NCBI RefSeq assembly: GCF_002631185.1
Contig: NZ_PDNU01000002.1
Location: 181,011 to 245,010, forward strand
Reading direction: 5' to 3'
Source of the DNA: Teichococcus rhizosphaerae
GTDB taxonomy: Bacteria > Pseudomonadota > Alphaproteobacteria > Acetobacterales > Acetobacteraceae
Length of the DNA: 64,000 nt
Numbering within the stretch: position 1 is the stretch's first letter; each line of letters begins with the position of its first letter. Below are positions 36,355-44,981 of this stretch, piece after piece. Position numbers and translations under genes: made by a program. The notes beneath the pieces were generated by a model. The model saw nothing but the letters and a program-made list of their open reading frames with translations, did not search any database and was not told where the DNA came from.

Positions 36355-37215
36355 ATGAGCCAGCAGAACCCCGCCGCACCCGTCGCCGTCCAGCCACGCC
36401 AGCCGGGGCGGGAATGGGCCATGGACCCCGCGCCGCGCTCCGCCATGCGGGACTACAAGGCTGCGGGCAAGCTCGCCGGCAAGGTGGCCCTCATCACCGG
36501 GGGCGACAGCGGCATCGGCCGCGCCGTGGCGGTGGGCTTCGCCAAGGAAGGGGCCGACATCGTCATCGGCTACCTGGAGGAGCACGAGGATGCGCGGGAA
36601 ACCGAGCGGCTGGTGAAGGAGGCGGGGCGCGAGATCCTGCTCTGCCACGGCGACATCGGCGACCGCGCGGTGGCCGAGCGGCTGGTGGCGGAGGCCGTGG
36701 CGCGCTTCGGCCGCATCGACATCCTGGTGAACAACGCCGCCGAGCAGCACGTCCACCACGACTTCGCCACCATTCCGCCGGAGCAGGTGGAGGCCACCTT
36801 CCGCACCAACATCCTCTCGCAGTTCTGGGTGACGCGCGCGGCCCTGCCGCACATCCCGCAAGGTGGCGCCATCATCAACAGCACCTCCATCACCGCCTAT
36901 CACGGCAACCCCACCCTGATCGACTACGCCGCCACCAAGGGCGCGATCGTGGCCTTCACCCGCTCCCTCGCCGTTTCGCTGGCGGAGAAGGGCATCCGCG
37001 TCAACGCCGTGGCGCCGGGCCCGATCCGCACCCCGCTGATCCCCGCCACCTTCGACGCCGAGCGCATGGAGAAGCACGGCCAGTCCGCGCCCATGGCCCG
37101 GCCGGGCGAGCCGGACGAGGTGGCGCCCAGCTACATCTTCCTCGCCGGACCCGATGCCTCCTACATGTCCGGCCAGGTCCTGCACCCGAACGGGGGCACC
37201 GTGGTCAATGGCTGA
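36355..37215 (+). CDS. SDR-family oxidoreductase, YghA / general stress protein 39 type
   Basis: A 286-residue classical SDR. About 40 Pro/Gln-rich residues precede the Rossmann core, as in the YghA group. The NAD(P) loop is ITGGDSGIGRAVAVGFAKEG, then LVNNAAEQ, catalytic Ser in INSTSITAY, and Tyr/Lys in IDYAATKGAIVAFT. The ending SYMSGQVLHPNGGTVVNG is family-specific. Members act as aldehyde or sugar dehydrogenases and are often stress-induced; the substrate here is unknown. It is followed 63 bases later by a histidine kinase on the same strand. Confidence 0.9.
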   Translation: MSQQNPAAPVAVQPRQPGREWAMDPAPRSAMRDYKAAGKLAGKVALITGGDSGIGRAVAVGFAKEGADIVIGYLEEHEDARETERLVKEAGREILLCHGDIGDRAVAERLVAEAVARFGRIDILVNNAAEQHVHHDFATIPPEQVEATFRTNILSQFWVTRAALPHIPQGGAIINSTSITAYHGNPTLIDYAATKGAIVAFTRSLAVSLAEKGIRVNAVAPGPIRTPLIPATFDAERMEKHGQSAPMARPGEPDEVAPSYIFLAGPDASYMSGQVLHPNGGTVVNG

Positions 37216-37278
37216 CCGGCCGATGCGGGGAACCGGAGGAGGAAGCGCGCCCATCAGCCCGCAGGCGGCGGTCCGGGT

Positions 37279-38610
37279 GTGATCCGCCTCGTCTCGCGCC
37301 TGCCGCGCGCGGGAGGGGTGCTCTCGGGCCAGCTCGTGGCGCTGGCTTGCGCGCTTCTGGCTCTGGTGGGCTGGCGCGGCGCGGAAGCCTTCTGGCCCGG
37401 CCTGCACGCGCCCGCGCTCCTGCTGCCTCCCATCGCCCTGGCCGGGCTCGTGGCCGGCCGGTCGGGCGGGGTGGGGTGCGTGCTGCTGCTGGCGCTGCTC
37501 ACCCTGGGCGCGGAGCTGTCATCGGGCGGCGGGGCGCTGAAGGCCGGGGAGGCGCTGCTCCTGCTGGCGGTCGGGCTGCTCGTGGCCTGGCTGGCGGGCG
37601 AGCTGCGCCATGCGGCCGAGAATGCGCGGCGGCTGGAGCGGGCTTCCGAGTGCCTGGAGCGGCTGGCCGAGGCCGGCAGCTGGCGGTGGGATGCCGCCGG
37701 CCAGGGGCTGCTGCTTTCCGGCCATGCCTGGCGCCTGCTCGGCCGCGATCCGCATGCCGGCCTGGTCTCGCTGGGGCATTTCCACACCTTCATCCATCCG
37801 GAAGACCTCGAAGCCCTGCGCCAGGCCGGGCGCAAGCTGGAACAGGAGCCGGTGGAGGTCGCCTTCCGCCCCCTTCCCGCCGCCGGTGGGGAGCGGCGCG
37901 TCCTCCTGCTGCGCGGCGAGCCCTTGCCATCGGGAGGCGCCGCCGGCGTGCTGGTGGACGTCACCGGCCGGCATGCGGCGGAACAGGACCGGCAGGAGGC
38001 GCTCACGCGCCAGGAGCGGCTCTATCGCGACCTGGCGCACCGGGTGAGGAACGACTTCCAGCTCGTCTCAAGCCTGCTGCGCCTGCAGGCCCGCCGCGCC
38101 CCCCAGGAGGTGAGGACGGCGCTGGAACTGGCCGGCCAGCGCATCCAGAGCATGGCGGCGCTGCACGAGGCGCTCCACCGCGAAGGCGATGTCGGGACCG
38201 TTTCGCTGGACCGCTACCTGGAGTTCTTCATTCGCTGGATCACCCGCCACTGGGTGGGGCGGCGGCCCGTCGCGCTGCATCTCGATGCGATTCCCGTCAC
38301 GCTGGACGGAAAGCGCGCGCTGCCCCTGGGGATGGCGGTGGCGGAAATGGTGGGCAATGCCCTCAAGCACGCCTTCCCGGACGGGCGGCGCGGAAACATC
38401 CATGTCGCGCTTCTCCGCGAGGGCGCGGAGCTGGTGCTGAGCGTGGAGGATGACGGTGCCGGCATGGAGGCGCTGGCCGCGATGCGCTCGTCGGGCTTCG
38501 GCATGACGCTGCTGCAATCCTGCGCCCGCCAGGTGGAGGGGGAGCTGCTGACGGAGCACCGCCCGCGCACCCGGTTCAGCCTGCGCTTCCCGGAGGTGGC
38601 GCCGGACTGA
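37279..38610 (+). CDS. Membrane-bound HisKA_2 (HWE-like) sensor histidine kinase
   Basis: A 443-residue sensor kinase. About four hydrophobic segments in residues 15-110 form a DUF4118/KdpD-like membrane region. A PAS-like domain follows near residues 125-235 (SWRWDAAGQGLLLSGHAWRLLG). The HisKA_2 box has its His in DLAHRVRNDFQLVSSLLRLQAR near residue 255. The ATPase has the N-box VAEMVGNALKHAFPDG and the G1 box VEDDGAGM. Start is GTG. No response regulator is adjacent. In alphaproteobacteria such kinases often feed the PhyR/NepR/EcfG general stress response; that link is inference, supported weakly by stress-type neighbours. Confidence 0.87.
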   Translation: MIRLVSRLPRAGGVLSGQLVALACALLALVGWRGAEAFWPGLHAPALLLPPIALAGLVAGRSGGVGCVLLLALLTLGAELSSGGGALKAGEALLLLAVGLLVAWLAGELRHAAENARRLERASECLERLAEAGSWRWDAAGQGLLLSGHAWRLLGRDPHAGLVSLGHFHTFIHPEDLEALRQAGRKLEQEPVEVAFRPLPAAGGERRVLLLRGEPLPSGGAAGVLVDVTGRHAAEQDRQEALTRQERLYRDLAHRVRNDFQLVSSLLRLQARRAPQEVRTALELAGQRIQSMAALHEALHREGDVGTVSLDRYLEFFIRWITRHWVGRRPVALHLDAIPVTLDGKRALPLGMAVAEMVGNALKHAFPDGRRGNIHVALLREGAELVLSVEDDGAGMEALAAMRSSGFGMTLLQSCARQVEGELLTEHRPRTRFSLRFPEVAPD

Positions 38611-38633
38611 ACAGGGCGGCGGGCGGCCCGGGC

Positions 38634-38849
38634 TCAGCCGCCCTTCTTCTTGTCCTTCGCCTCTTCTTCCGGGGCATCCCAGCCCACGGCCTGGGTCGGG
38701 CTGGACTGGGAAGGCGGGTCGCTGGCCGGGAAGGTGTCCTCCAGCGCCGTCTCGAGCTCCCGCTCGTTCTGCTGGCTGCCCTTTTCCTCGGTGGCCGGCT
38801 TCTGTCCGGCGGCCTTCCGGCCGGCGGTGCGGGGGTCCGGCGAGGTCAT
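38634..38849 (-). CDS. Small hydrophilic protein with ETALEDTFPASDPPS motif
   Basis: A 71-residue, highly charged, Pro/Ser-rich protein predicted to be disordered, ending in a lysine-rich KDKKKGG. It has a good AGGAG site before its ATG. The central ETALEDTFPASDPPS resembles a motif seen in many short uncharacterised proteins of alphaproteobacteria and relatives. No function is known. It is convergent with the histidine kinase; similar proteins are often found near stress genes. Confidence 0.75.
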   Translation of the reverse strand: MTSPDPRTAGRKAAGQKPATEEKGSQQNERELETALEDTFPASDPPSQSSPTQAVGWDAPEEEAKDKKKGG

Positions 38850-38986
38850 CGCGTCTCTCCTTGATCGTCCGGCCGGGCAGGCGCGCCGGCCTTTCCGGGA
38901 GCAACCCTTGGCGAGCGTGGCGGTTGCATCACCGAAGCCCCGCCCCTGAAGCCCCGCGCCCCAGTTCCAGCCCAGGATCAGGACCC

Positions 38987-39415
38987 ATGACCGCGCTTCG
39001 CCCAGCCGCCCCCGGAAAGCTCCTGGAAACCGCCCTGTACGTCCGGGACCTGCATGCCACGCGCTGGTTCTACGAGCACATACTGGGGCTGGAATGCCTC
39101 CAGGCCACGGAGAGCTTCTGCGCCCTCGGCATCGGCCCCGGAGTGCTGCTGCTGTTCCGGCGCGGCACCGCCGCGGCCGACACGGAGGTGCCCGGCGGCC
39201 GCATCCCAGGCCATGACGCGGGAGGCCGGCAGCACATCGCGTTGCAGGTGGCGGAAAACACGCTTCCGGGCTGGAGCGAATGGCTGGGCCTGAACACCAT
39301 CACGGTGGAGGGGCGGGTGTCCTGGCCGAAGGGCGGCCACAGCCTGTTCCTGCGGGACCCCGAAGGGCATCTGGTGGAGCTGGCGACGCCAGGCCTCTGG
39401 CCGGGCAATCGCTGA
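38987..39415 (+). CDS. VOC (glyoxalase/bleomycin-resistance) superfamily protein
   Basis: A 142-residue vicinal-oxygen-chelate protein made of paired beta-alpha-beta-beta-beta units: LLETALYVRDLHATRWFYEHILGL, then the second half with QHIALQVAENTLPGW and LFLRDPEGHLVELATPGLW. A metal site could be formed by the His in QHIALQ and the Glu in HLVELA. The reaction is unknown; members include lyases, dioxygenases and resistance proteins. The upstream in-frame extension has no similarity, so the ATG at MTALRPAAPG is used. Confidence 0.85.
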   Translation: MTALRPAAPGKLLETALYVRDLHATRWFYEHILGLECLQATESFCALGIGPGVLLLFRRGTAAADTEVPGGRIPGHDAGGRQHIALQVAENTLPGWSEWLGLNTITVEGRVSWPKGGHSLFLRDPEGHLVELATPGLWPGNR

Positions 39416-39446
39416 GGGGGCAGGACGAGGGCAAGGCGGCCTGTCC

Positions 39447-40724
39447 TCAGCCCAGGTCCAGCCGCTGTTCCGGAGCGTCGGCCAGGTAGGCCAGGATGGA
39501 ACGCGCCAGGGATTCGACATCCTCGACCGTGGTGAACTCGTCCACCGGAGCCTGCCGCTGGCCGGGCCTCGTCAGGCCACTCACCAGGATCTCCTGGACC
39601 CCGGCCTGCTGCACGAAGCCCAGCGCCGACCCTTCCTCGTCCCGGGTACGGCGGAACGCGGCGGGAGCGAAGCCGAAGCCCCAGCTCAGGGCGTGCCGCC
39701 AGCGGGCGGCATGGGCACCGTCCTCCGGCGCGCTGGCGGCCGGCAGGTGGCGCAGCACATGGCATTCCACATGGCAGCCCTCGCCACCCAGCCCGGCCAT
39801 CGCGGCGCGCAGCTCCTCCAGAACCGCCTCGCCGCCCTCATCCGGCGTGAGGCGGTGCTGCACGACCACCTGGCAGCGCGGCGGCCCGTCCTCGTCCGCC
39901 TGCATGCCGACAGAAACCACCGAGAGGCCCCCCTCAGGCGAGGTGCCGTCCTCCTCCGCCCCCGGGAGGATGCCGGTGCGCCGCCGCCGAAGCTCCGCGA
40001 GGCGCGCCAGCACCGGCAGCGCGCCCTTCGCATCAGGGGCGCCGCCGACCCGCAGCGCCACCGTCAGCAGGCCGGGGGAGCCGGACCAGATGCGCGGCGC
40101 CGCGATGCCGCCCAGGGAAAGGAAGTGGCCCCTCACCTCGCCCCGGTCGCAGAGCTGGCGCAGGGCGGCGCCCGTCTGGTCGTCGGGGGTGAACAGGAGG
40201 ACCGGATCGAAGCGCAGGGGCAGGCCCACCGCATCGGCCGCCCGCAGCGCCGCCCAGAGGGCGGCGACCGCCCCCTGCCCGCGCCGCGTGCCGCAGCCAT
40301 AGAGACGGCTGCCGCGGCGCGTGAGGGCGTGGGGCGGGCGTGTCCAGCCCGGCTCGGGCGCGGCGATGCACAGCGGCAGATGGATGGAGCAGACCGGCCG
40401 CCCCGTGCGGCGGGCCGCGACAAGGCTGACCGTCGCATGGCCGGGGGGAGCCGCGCCATCCTGGCCCATGGCGCCGGCCGGAGCGATGCGCCGCAGGTTG
40501 AAGCCGAGGGGGGCGAACATCTCCTGAAGGGTCTGCGCCAGCCTCGCCTGGGCTTGCGCCGCCGCCTCCGCTCCGCTGCCGGAAAGGTCGAACTCCACCA
40601 GGCGCGCCAGCCCGTCGATCCAGCCCGTGGCCCCGAGCAGCGGCGCGGCGAGGCTCAGCCGATCGATGGTGAGATCGTCCTCCGCGTCCACAGAGACCTG
40701 CTCATGCCATGGCATCGATTCCAT
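39447..40724 (-). CDS. M20-peptidase-fold protein lacking metal-binding residues
   Basis: A 425-residue protein whose order of segments matches M20 amidohydrolases (ArgE/DapE/ACY1). Key positions are changed. The H-x-D segment reads SIHLPLCIAAPEPGW. The GRGxxDMKGG segment reads YGCGTRRGQGAVAA, without the bridging Asp. The DEExGG segment reads TPDDQTGAA, without the Glu pair. The C-terminal AHxPDE reads QAPVDEFTTVED, without the His. The dimerisation-domain region is kept. It is therefore probably not a two-zinc peptidase and may bind an amino-acid derivative or regulate. It stands alone between a VOC gene and a helicase gene. Confidence 0.75.
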   Translation of the reverse strand: MESMPWHEQVSVDAEDDLTIDRLSLAAPLLGATGWIDGLARLVEFDLSGSGAEAAAQAQARLAQTLQEMFAPLGFNLRRIAPAGAMGQDGAAPPGHATVSLVAARRTGRPVCSIHLPLCIAAPEPGWTRPPHALTRRGSRLYGCGTRRGQGAVAALWAALRAADAVGLPLRFDPVLLFTPDDQTGAALRQLCDRGEVRGHFLSLGGIAAPRIWSGSPGLLTVALRVGGAPDAKGALPVLARLAELRRRRTGILPGAEEDGTSPEGGLSVVSVGMQADEDGPPRCQVVVQHRLTPDEGGEAVLEELRAAMAGLGGEGCHVECHVLRHLPAASAPEDGAHAARWRHALSWGFGFAPAAFRRTRDEEGSALGFVQQAGVQEILVSGLTRPGQRQAPVDEFTTVEDVESLARSILAYLADAPEQRLDLG

Positions 40725-40877
40725 GTTCCCTTAACCTGCCATGCGCCGGTCGATCCTCCTCCTGGGATGACAGAGCGTCAAAACCGCTTACGCATCACGC
40801 GGATCTAGCAGAGCGCACGGAAAGTCAGGAGGGCGGCCATGCCGCCCCCACGGCAACTTGACCGACCAGGCTGAAGC

Positions 40878-42596
40878 TTAACGAAACTGGGCGCGGCGCC
40901 CCCTCTCCTCGCTCCGCGGCCCTCCCCGCATGCCGCCATGCGGCCGCGGGCCGCGATAGCCGCCTGCGGGCGGGCCGCCCGCGGAAGCGCCGGGCGGCAC
41001 CGGCTCCACCTGGATGTGCGGATCGTCCGCATCCGGGCGGCGGGCGGCGGCGGCGAAGCGGCCGGCGGCATAGGCGGCCACCTCGAACTGCGTCTCGCGC
41101 CCGAGGATGCGGATGCGGCCGATCTCGTCGCGCGCCACCTGGCCGCGCCGGCACAGGAAGGGCAGCACCCAGCGCGGATCGGCATTGCCGTCGCGCCCCA
41201 CATTCATGCGGAACCAGACGCCCTCCTGCCCCGGGCCTGCGGGGCGCTCGCGCACCGGGCGGCGCGCGGCCGTGGCCTCCACCGCCGAAAGCTCCTCCGG
41301 CGCCGGCAGCGGCGCGCGCAGCACCTTCACCAGCGCGGCGGCGATCGCCTCCGGCGCGGCGCCGCCCTCCAGCAGCGCGCGGCCGACGGCGATGTCGTCG
41401 GCCGAGGGCTCCTCGGCCAGCAGGGTGCCAGCCTGGGCGGCCAGCCGCTCGGCGTCGCGCGCATGGATGGCCTCGGCGGCGGGGGGCGGGCCCCACTCGG
41501 CCTCGACCCGCGCGGCCATCAGCAGCCGCTCGGCCATGCGGCGGCGGTTCGGCGGCACGATCAGCACCGAGGTGCCCTTGCGCCCCGCCCGGCCGGTGCG
41601 GCCGGAGCGGTGGAGCATCGTCTCCGGCTCCTTCGGCAGTTCGGCATGGATGACGAGGCCGAGATCGGGCAGGTCGATGCCGCGCGCCGCCACGTCGGTG
41701 GCGACGCAGACCTGGGCGCGGCCGTCGCGCAGCCCCTGGAGGGCGCGGCTGCGCTCCGCCTGGGACAGCTCGCCCGACAGCGCCACGGCGGAGAAGCCGC
41801 GCTCGGACAGGTTGCCGTGCAGCCGCGCCACCGCCGCGCGGGTGGAGCAGAAGACGATGGCGCGCGGGCTGTCGGAGGCGCGCAGCAGGTTCACCACCGC
41901 CCGCTCCACGTCATAGGGCGCGACCAGCACGGCCTTGTAGGCGATGTCGACATGCTGGCCGCCCTCGCCCTTGGCCTCGATCCGCAGCGCGTCGTTCTGG
42001 AAGCTCTCGGCCAAGCGCGCGATCTCGCGCGGCACGGTGGCGGAGAACAGCAGGGTGCGGCGGTCCTCCGGCGCGGCGCCGAGGATCTTCTCCAGCTCCT
42101 CGCGGAAGCCGAGGTCGAGCATCTCGTCGGCCTCGTCCAGCACCACGGCGCGCAGCGCCTCGGGGCGGAGGTTGCCGCGGTCCAGGTGGTCGCAGAGCCG
42201 CCCGGGCGTGCCGACGACGATGTGCGCGCCCTGCGCCAGCGCGCGCCGCTCCGCCACGGGGTCCATGCCGCCGACGCAGCTCGCCACGCGGCCGCCGGCG
42301 GCGGCATAGAGCCAGGACAGCTCGGTGCGCACCTGCAATGCCAGCTCGCGCGTCGGCGCCACCACCAGGGCCAGGGGAGAGCCGGCGGGAGGCAGGCGCT
42401 CCGCCCCGCCCATCAGCTCCGGCGAGACGGCCAGGCCGAAGGCGACCGTCTTGCCCGAGCCGGTCTGCGCCGAGACGAGCAGGTCACGCCCCGCCGTTTC
42501 GGGCTCCAGCACCGCCGCCTGCACGGCGGTGGGCTCGGCATAGCCGCGCTCGGTCAGGGCGCGCAGAAGCGCTTCGGGCATCACAGGAAAAGGCAT
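40878..42596 (-). CDS. DEAD-box ATP-dependent RNA helicase
   Basis: A 572-residue DEAD-box helicase with both RecA-like domains: Q-motif region TAVQAAVL, motif I SAQTGSGKTV, Ia APTRELALQ, motif II LDEADEML, III FSATV, V ATDVAARGID and VI HRSGRTGRAG. A C-terminal domain follows with a DbpA-like RNA-binding region (RMNVGRDGNADPRWVLPFLCRRG) and a Gly/Arg/Pro-rich tail ending GRRAQFR. Such proteins unwind structured RNA during ribosome assembly or decay. I start at MPFPVMPEALL; the longer frame above it is unrelated. It is divergent from the met operon. Confidence 0.92.
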   Translation of the reverse strand: MPFPVMPEALLRALTERGYAEPTAVQAAVLEPETAGRDLLVSAQTGSGKTVAFGLAVSPELMGGAERLPPAGSPLALVVAPTRELALQVRTELSWLYAAAGGRVASCVGGMDPVAERRALAQGAHIVVGTPGRLCDHLDRGNLRPEALRAVVLDEADEMLDLGFREELEKILGAAPEDRRTLLFSATVPREIARLAESFQNDALRIEAKGEGGQHVDIAYKAVLVAPYDVERAVVNLLRASDSPRAIVFCSTRAAVARLHGNLSERGFSAVALSGELSQAERSRALQGLRDGRAQVCVATDVAARGIDLPDLGLVIHAELPKEPETMLHRSGRTGRAGRKGTSVLIVPPNRRRMAERLLMAARVEAEWGPPPAAEAIHARDAERLAAQAGTLLAEEPSADDIAVGRALLEGGAAPEAIAAALVKVLRAPLPAPEELSAVEATAARRPVRERPAGPGQEGVWFRMNVGRDGNADPRWVLPFLCRRGQVARDEIGRIRILGRETQFEVAAYAAGRFAAAARRPDADDPHIQVEPVPPGASAGGPPAGGYRGPRPHGGMRGGPRSEERGRRAQFR

Positions 42597-42849
42597 GTGT
42601 TCGAAAAATCCGCCACGATCGGGTGGTGCGCACCCGGGTCCGGGGCGCTTCCTCGCCGGCGCAGGCGCGATGGCACCTCTGATCCGGCATGATGGCGGGC
42701 GTTCTACAGCCTCCGCGCAGGATTTGCACGCCATGGGTGACTACGGGGATGAGCCATGCGCGGAACGCATGGTCACATGAGCCGCATCTGCGCTTGCGGT
42801 GAGGCTGTGGTTTCTCCATTCTCCGCTGCGGAAGGGGACTATGCCTTCC

Positions 42850-42900
42850 CGCGGGGATTTGACGGATGCAGCTTGCGCCGCGACACCAAGTGCTAAAGCG
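42850..42900 (+). ncRNA. SAM-II riboswitch
   Basis: This segment matches the SAM-II (metA-leader) aptamer pattern. A P1 stem is formed by CGCGG at 42850-42854 and CCGCG at 42878-42882. Its loop contains GGATTTGACGG and GCTTGCG. The 3' strand ends with TGCTAAAGCG, the conserved GCTAAAG that folds back to build the pseudoknot and binding pocket. It lies in the 533-base gap upstream of metNIQQ, exactly where methionine-responsive control is expected. A six-base hairpin hiding a GGAGGG sequence follows at 42924-42940. It is about 230 bases before the metN ATG, further than usual for direct occlusion of the ribosome site. Confidence 0.75.
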
Positions 42901-42923
42901 CCAGGAAGCCGGGCTGCGGGTCT

Positions 42924-42940
42924 GGAGGGGAGATCCCTCC
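42924..42940 (+). promoter_or_regulatory. Hairpin masking a GGAGGG sequence after the SAM-II aptamer
   Basis: GGAGGG and CCCTCC pair around the loop GAGAT, 23 bases after the aptamer. The stem buries the only strong Shine-Dalgarno-like sequence in the leader. It may be part of the riboswitch expression platform. Confidence 0.4.
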
Positions 42941-42970
42941 GCCGCCGGTCGCTTCGTGGGTCATCCGACC

Positions 42971-43021
42971 ATGTTGGAGATGCCCGGAGTGCCCATGACC
43001 TGCCGAATGCCCCCCTGCTGA
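42971..43021 (+). other. Possible Met-rich leader peptide ORF
   Basis: A 16-codon frame reads MLEMPGVPMTCRMPPC, with four Met and two Cys in 16 residues, between the SAM-II aptamer and metN. A Met/Cys-rich short peptide ahead of methionine transport genes would suit ribosome-stalling control. However, no clear ribosome site precedes it, and chance cannot be excluded. ATGTTGGA recurs at 43114 just before metN in another frame. Confidence 0.3.
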
Positions 43022-43129
43022 ACGCCGGCTGAACCATGCCCGCGCGGCGCCGCCGCGCGAGGGACCGCGTGCCGGTCCGCGCATCCTCGCCGTCCTTTCC
43101 CCGCGCCTTCACAGCATGTTGGAACTGCC

Positions 43130-44278
43130 ATGCCCGTTTCCGCCGCCGCGTCGGCCTCCCCGCCCGCGCCGCATGAGGCCGCCGCACCGGCCGCCGCACC
43201 GGCCGCCGCATTGGCCGCCATCGCCCTGCGCGATCTCAGGCGCCACTTCGCCGGCCGCGGCGGCGTAGCCACCAAGGCGCTCGACGGCGTCTCGCTGGAT
43301 GTGGCGGCGGGCGAGATCTTCGGCATCGTCGGCCGCTCGGGCGCCGGCAAGTCCACCCTCATCCGCTGCGTGAACCTGCTGGAGCGCCCCGATTCCGGCG
43401 AGGTGCGGGTGCTGGGCGAGGAGCTGCTGGACCTGGACGGCGCGGCGCTGCGCGACCGGCGCCGGCGCATCGGCATGGTGTTCCAGCACTTCAACCTGCT
43501 GTCCTCCCGCACCGTGGCGGACAATGTGGGCTTTCCGCTGGAGGTGGCGGGCGTGCCGCGCGCCGAGCGCGAGACGCGCATCCGCGAGGCGCTCGCCCTG
43601 GTGGGCCTGGCCGACAAGGCGGGCGCCTATCCGGCGCAGCTCTCGGGCGGGCAGAAGCAGCGTGTCGGCATCGCCCGCGCCCTCGCCCCGCGCCCGCGCA
43701 TCCTGCTCTGCGACGAGGCGACCAGCGCGCTCGACCCCGAGACCACGCAGGAGATCCTGGCGCTGATCAAGCGCCTGCGCGACCAGCTCGACCTCACCGT
43801 GCTGCTGATCACCCACGAGATGGCGGTGGTGAAGGAGATCTGCGACCGCGTGGCGGTGATGGAGCGCGGCCAGGTGATCGAGACCGGCCGGGTGTTCGAC
43901 GTGTTCACCCAGCCGCGCCACCCGACGACGCGCCGCTTCATCGCCGACACCATCGGCCACTTCATCCCGCCCGGCACGGTGGCCCGGCTGCCCGCGCCCC
44001 GGCCGGGCGAGGAGCGGCGGCTGCTGCAGGTGCTGTTCGCCGGCCCCAACAGCACCCGCGCCGTGATCAGCGAGGCGTCCCGCCGCTTCGCGCTCGACCT
44101 CGACATCATCTCGGGGCGCATCGACGAGATCGCCGGCGAGCCCTTCGGGCTGATGGCGCTGGCCGCCTATGGCGCGCCCGCGCAGATCGACGCCACCACC
44201 GCCTGGTTCGCCGAGCTGGGCCTGACCGTGACGCCGGTGGCCGACCCCGCCGCCCAGACCAAGGCGGAGGCCGCCTGA
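43130..44278 (+). CDS. metN: Methionine ABC transporter ATPase MetN
   Basis: A 382-residue ABC ATPase. After 30 Ala-rich residues come IALRDLRRHF and the Walker A GRSGAGKS. MVFQHFNLLSSRTVADNVGFPLE is the MetN Q-loop, the signature is LSGGQKQR and Walker B precedes DEATSALDP. Residues about 300-375 form the C-terminal NIL domain that binds methionine and inhibits transport when the internal pool is high. It is first in metN-metI-metQ-metQ, preceded by a SAM-II riboswitch. The metI ATG follows two bases after its stop. Confidence 0.95.
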   Translation: MPVSAAASASPPAPHEAAAPAAAPAAALAAIALRDLRRHFAGRGGVATKALDGVSLDVAAGEIFGIVGRSGAGKSTLIRCVNLLERPDSGEVRVLGEELLDLDGAALRDRRRRIGMVFQHFNLLSSRTVADNVGFPLEVAGVPRAERETRIREALALVGLADKAGAYPAQLSGGQKQRVGIARALAPRPRILLCDEATSALDPETTQEILALIKRLRDQLDLTVLLITHEMAVVKEICDRVAVMERGQVIETGRVFDVFTQPRHPTTRRFIADTIGHFIPPGTVARLPAPRPGEERRLLQVLFAGPNSTRAVISEASRRFALDLDIISGRIDEIAGEPFGLMALAAYGAPAQIDATTAWFAELGLTVTPVADPAAQTKAEAA

Positions 44279-44280
44279 CC

Positions 44281-44946
44281 ATGATCCCCTGGCTCACCCC
44301 CATGCTGGAGCAGCTCTTCGTCGAGGCGGCGATCGAGACGCTCACCATGGTCGCCGGCGCGGCCTTCATCGCCATCCTGTTCGGCCTGCCGCTGGCGCTG
44401 CTGCTGCACGCCACCGACCGGGGCGGGCTGGCGCAGAACGGCCTCGTCAACCGGCCCCTCGGCCTGCTGATCAACGCCGTGCGCTCCACGCCCTTCATCA
44501 TCCTGATGGTGGCCATCGTGCCCTTCACCCGGCTGGTGGCCGGCACCTCCATCGGCACGGGTGCCGCCATCGTGCCGCTGGCGCTGGCCTCCACCGCCTT
44601 CATCGCCCGCCTGTTCGAGACCGCCTTCCGCGAGGTGGACCGCGGCGTGGTGGAGGCCGCCCGCGCCATGGGCGCCACCCGGCTGCAGATCCTGTGGAAG
44701 GTGCTGGTGCCGGAGGCGCTGCCCGGCCTGATCGCCGCCGTCACCGTCACGCTGGTGAGCCTGGTCGGCTATTCCGCCATGGCGGGCGCCGTGGGCGGTG
44801 GGGGCCTGGGCGACCTCGGAATCCGCTTCGGCTACCAGCGCTTCATGCCGGAGGTGATGGCCAGCGTCGTCATCGTGCTGATCCTGTTCGTGCAGGGGCT
44901 GCAATCGCTGGGCGACTGGCTGGTCCGCCGCGTCCGCCGCCGCTGA
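44281..44946 (+). CDS. metI: Methionine ABC transporter permease MetI
   Basis: A 221-residue permease with five predicted helices, the MetI size. Family segments are NAVRSTPFIILMVAIVPFTRLVAG, the EAA loop VVEAARAMGATRLQILWKVLVPEALPG, and VGYSAMAGAVGGGGLGDLGIRFGYQRF. It dimerises in the inner membrane to form the methionine path with MetN. A 35-base gap follows before the first metQ. Confidence 0.95.
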   Translation: MIPWLTPMLEQLFVEAAIETLTMVAGAAFIAILFGLPLALLLHATDRGGLAQNGLVNRPLGLLINAVRSTPFIILMVAIVPFTRLVAGTSIGTGAAIVPLALASTAFIARLFETAFREVDRGVVEAARAMGATRLQILWKVLVPEALPGLIAAVTVTLVSLVGYSAMAGAVGGGGLGDLGIRFGYQRFMPEVMASVVIVLILFVQGLQSLGDWLVRRVRRR

Positions 44947-44981
44947 ACACCCGCACATCATATATAATGAAGGAGATCGTC

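Noticed and set aside
42799..43032. 77-codon frame across the SAM-II leader
   Set aside because: It overlaps the riboswitch aptamer, and its composition is that of structured leader RNA rather than of a protein.
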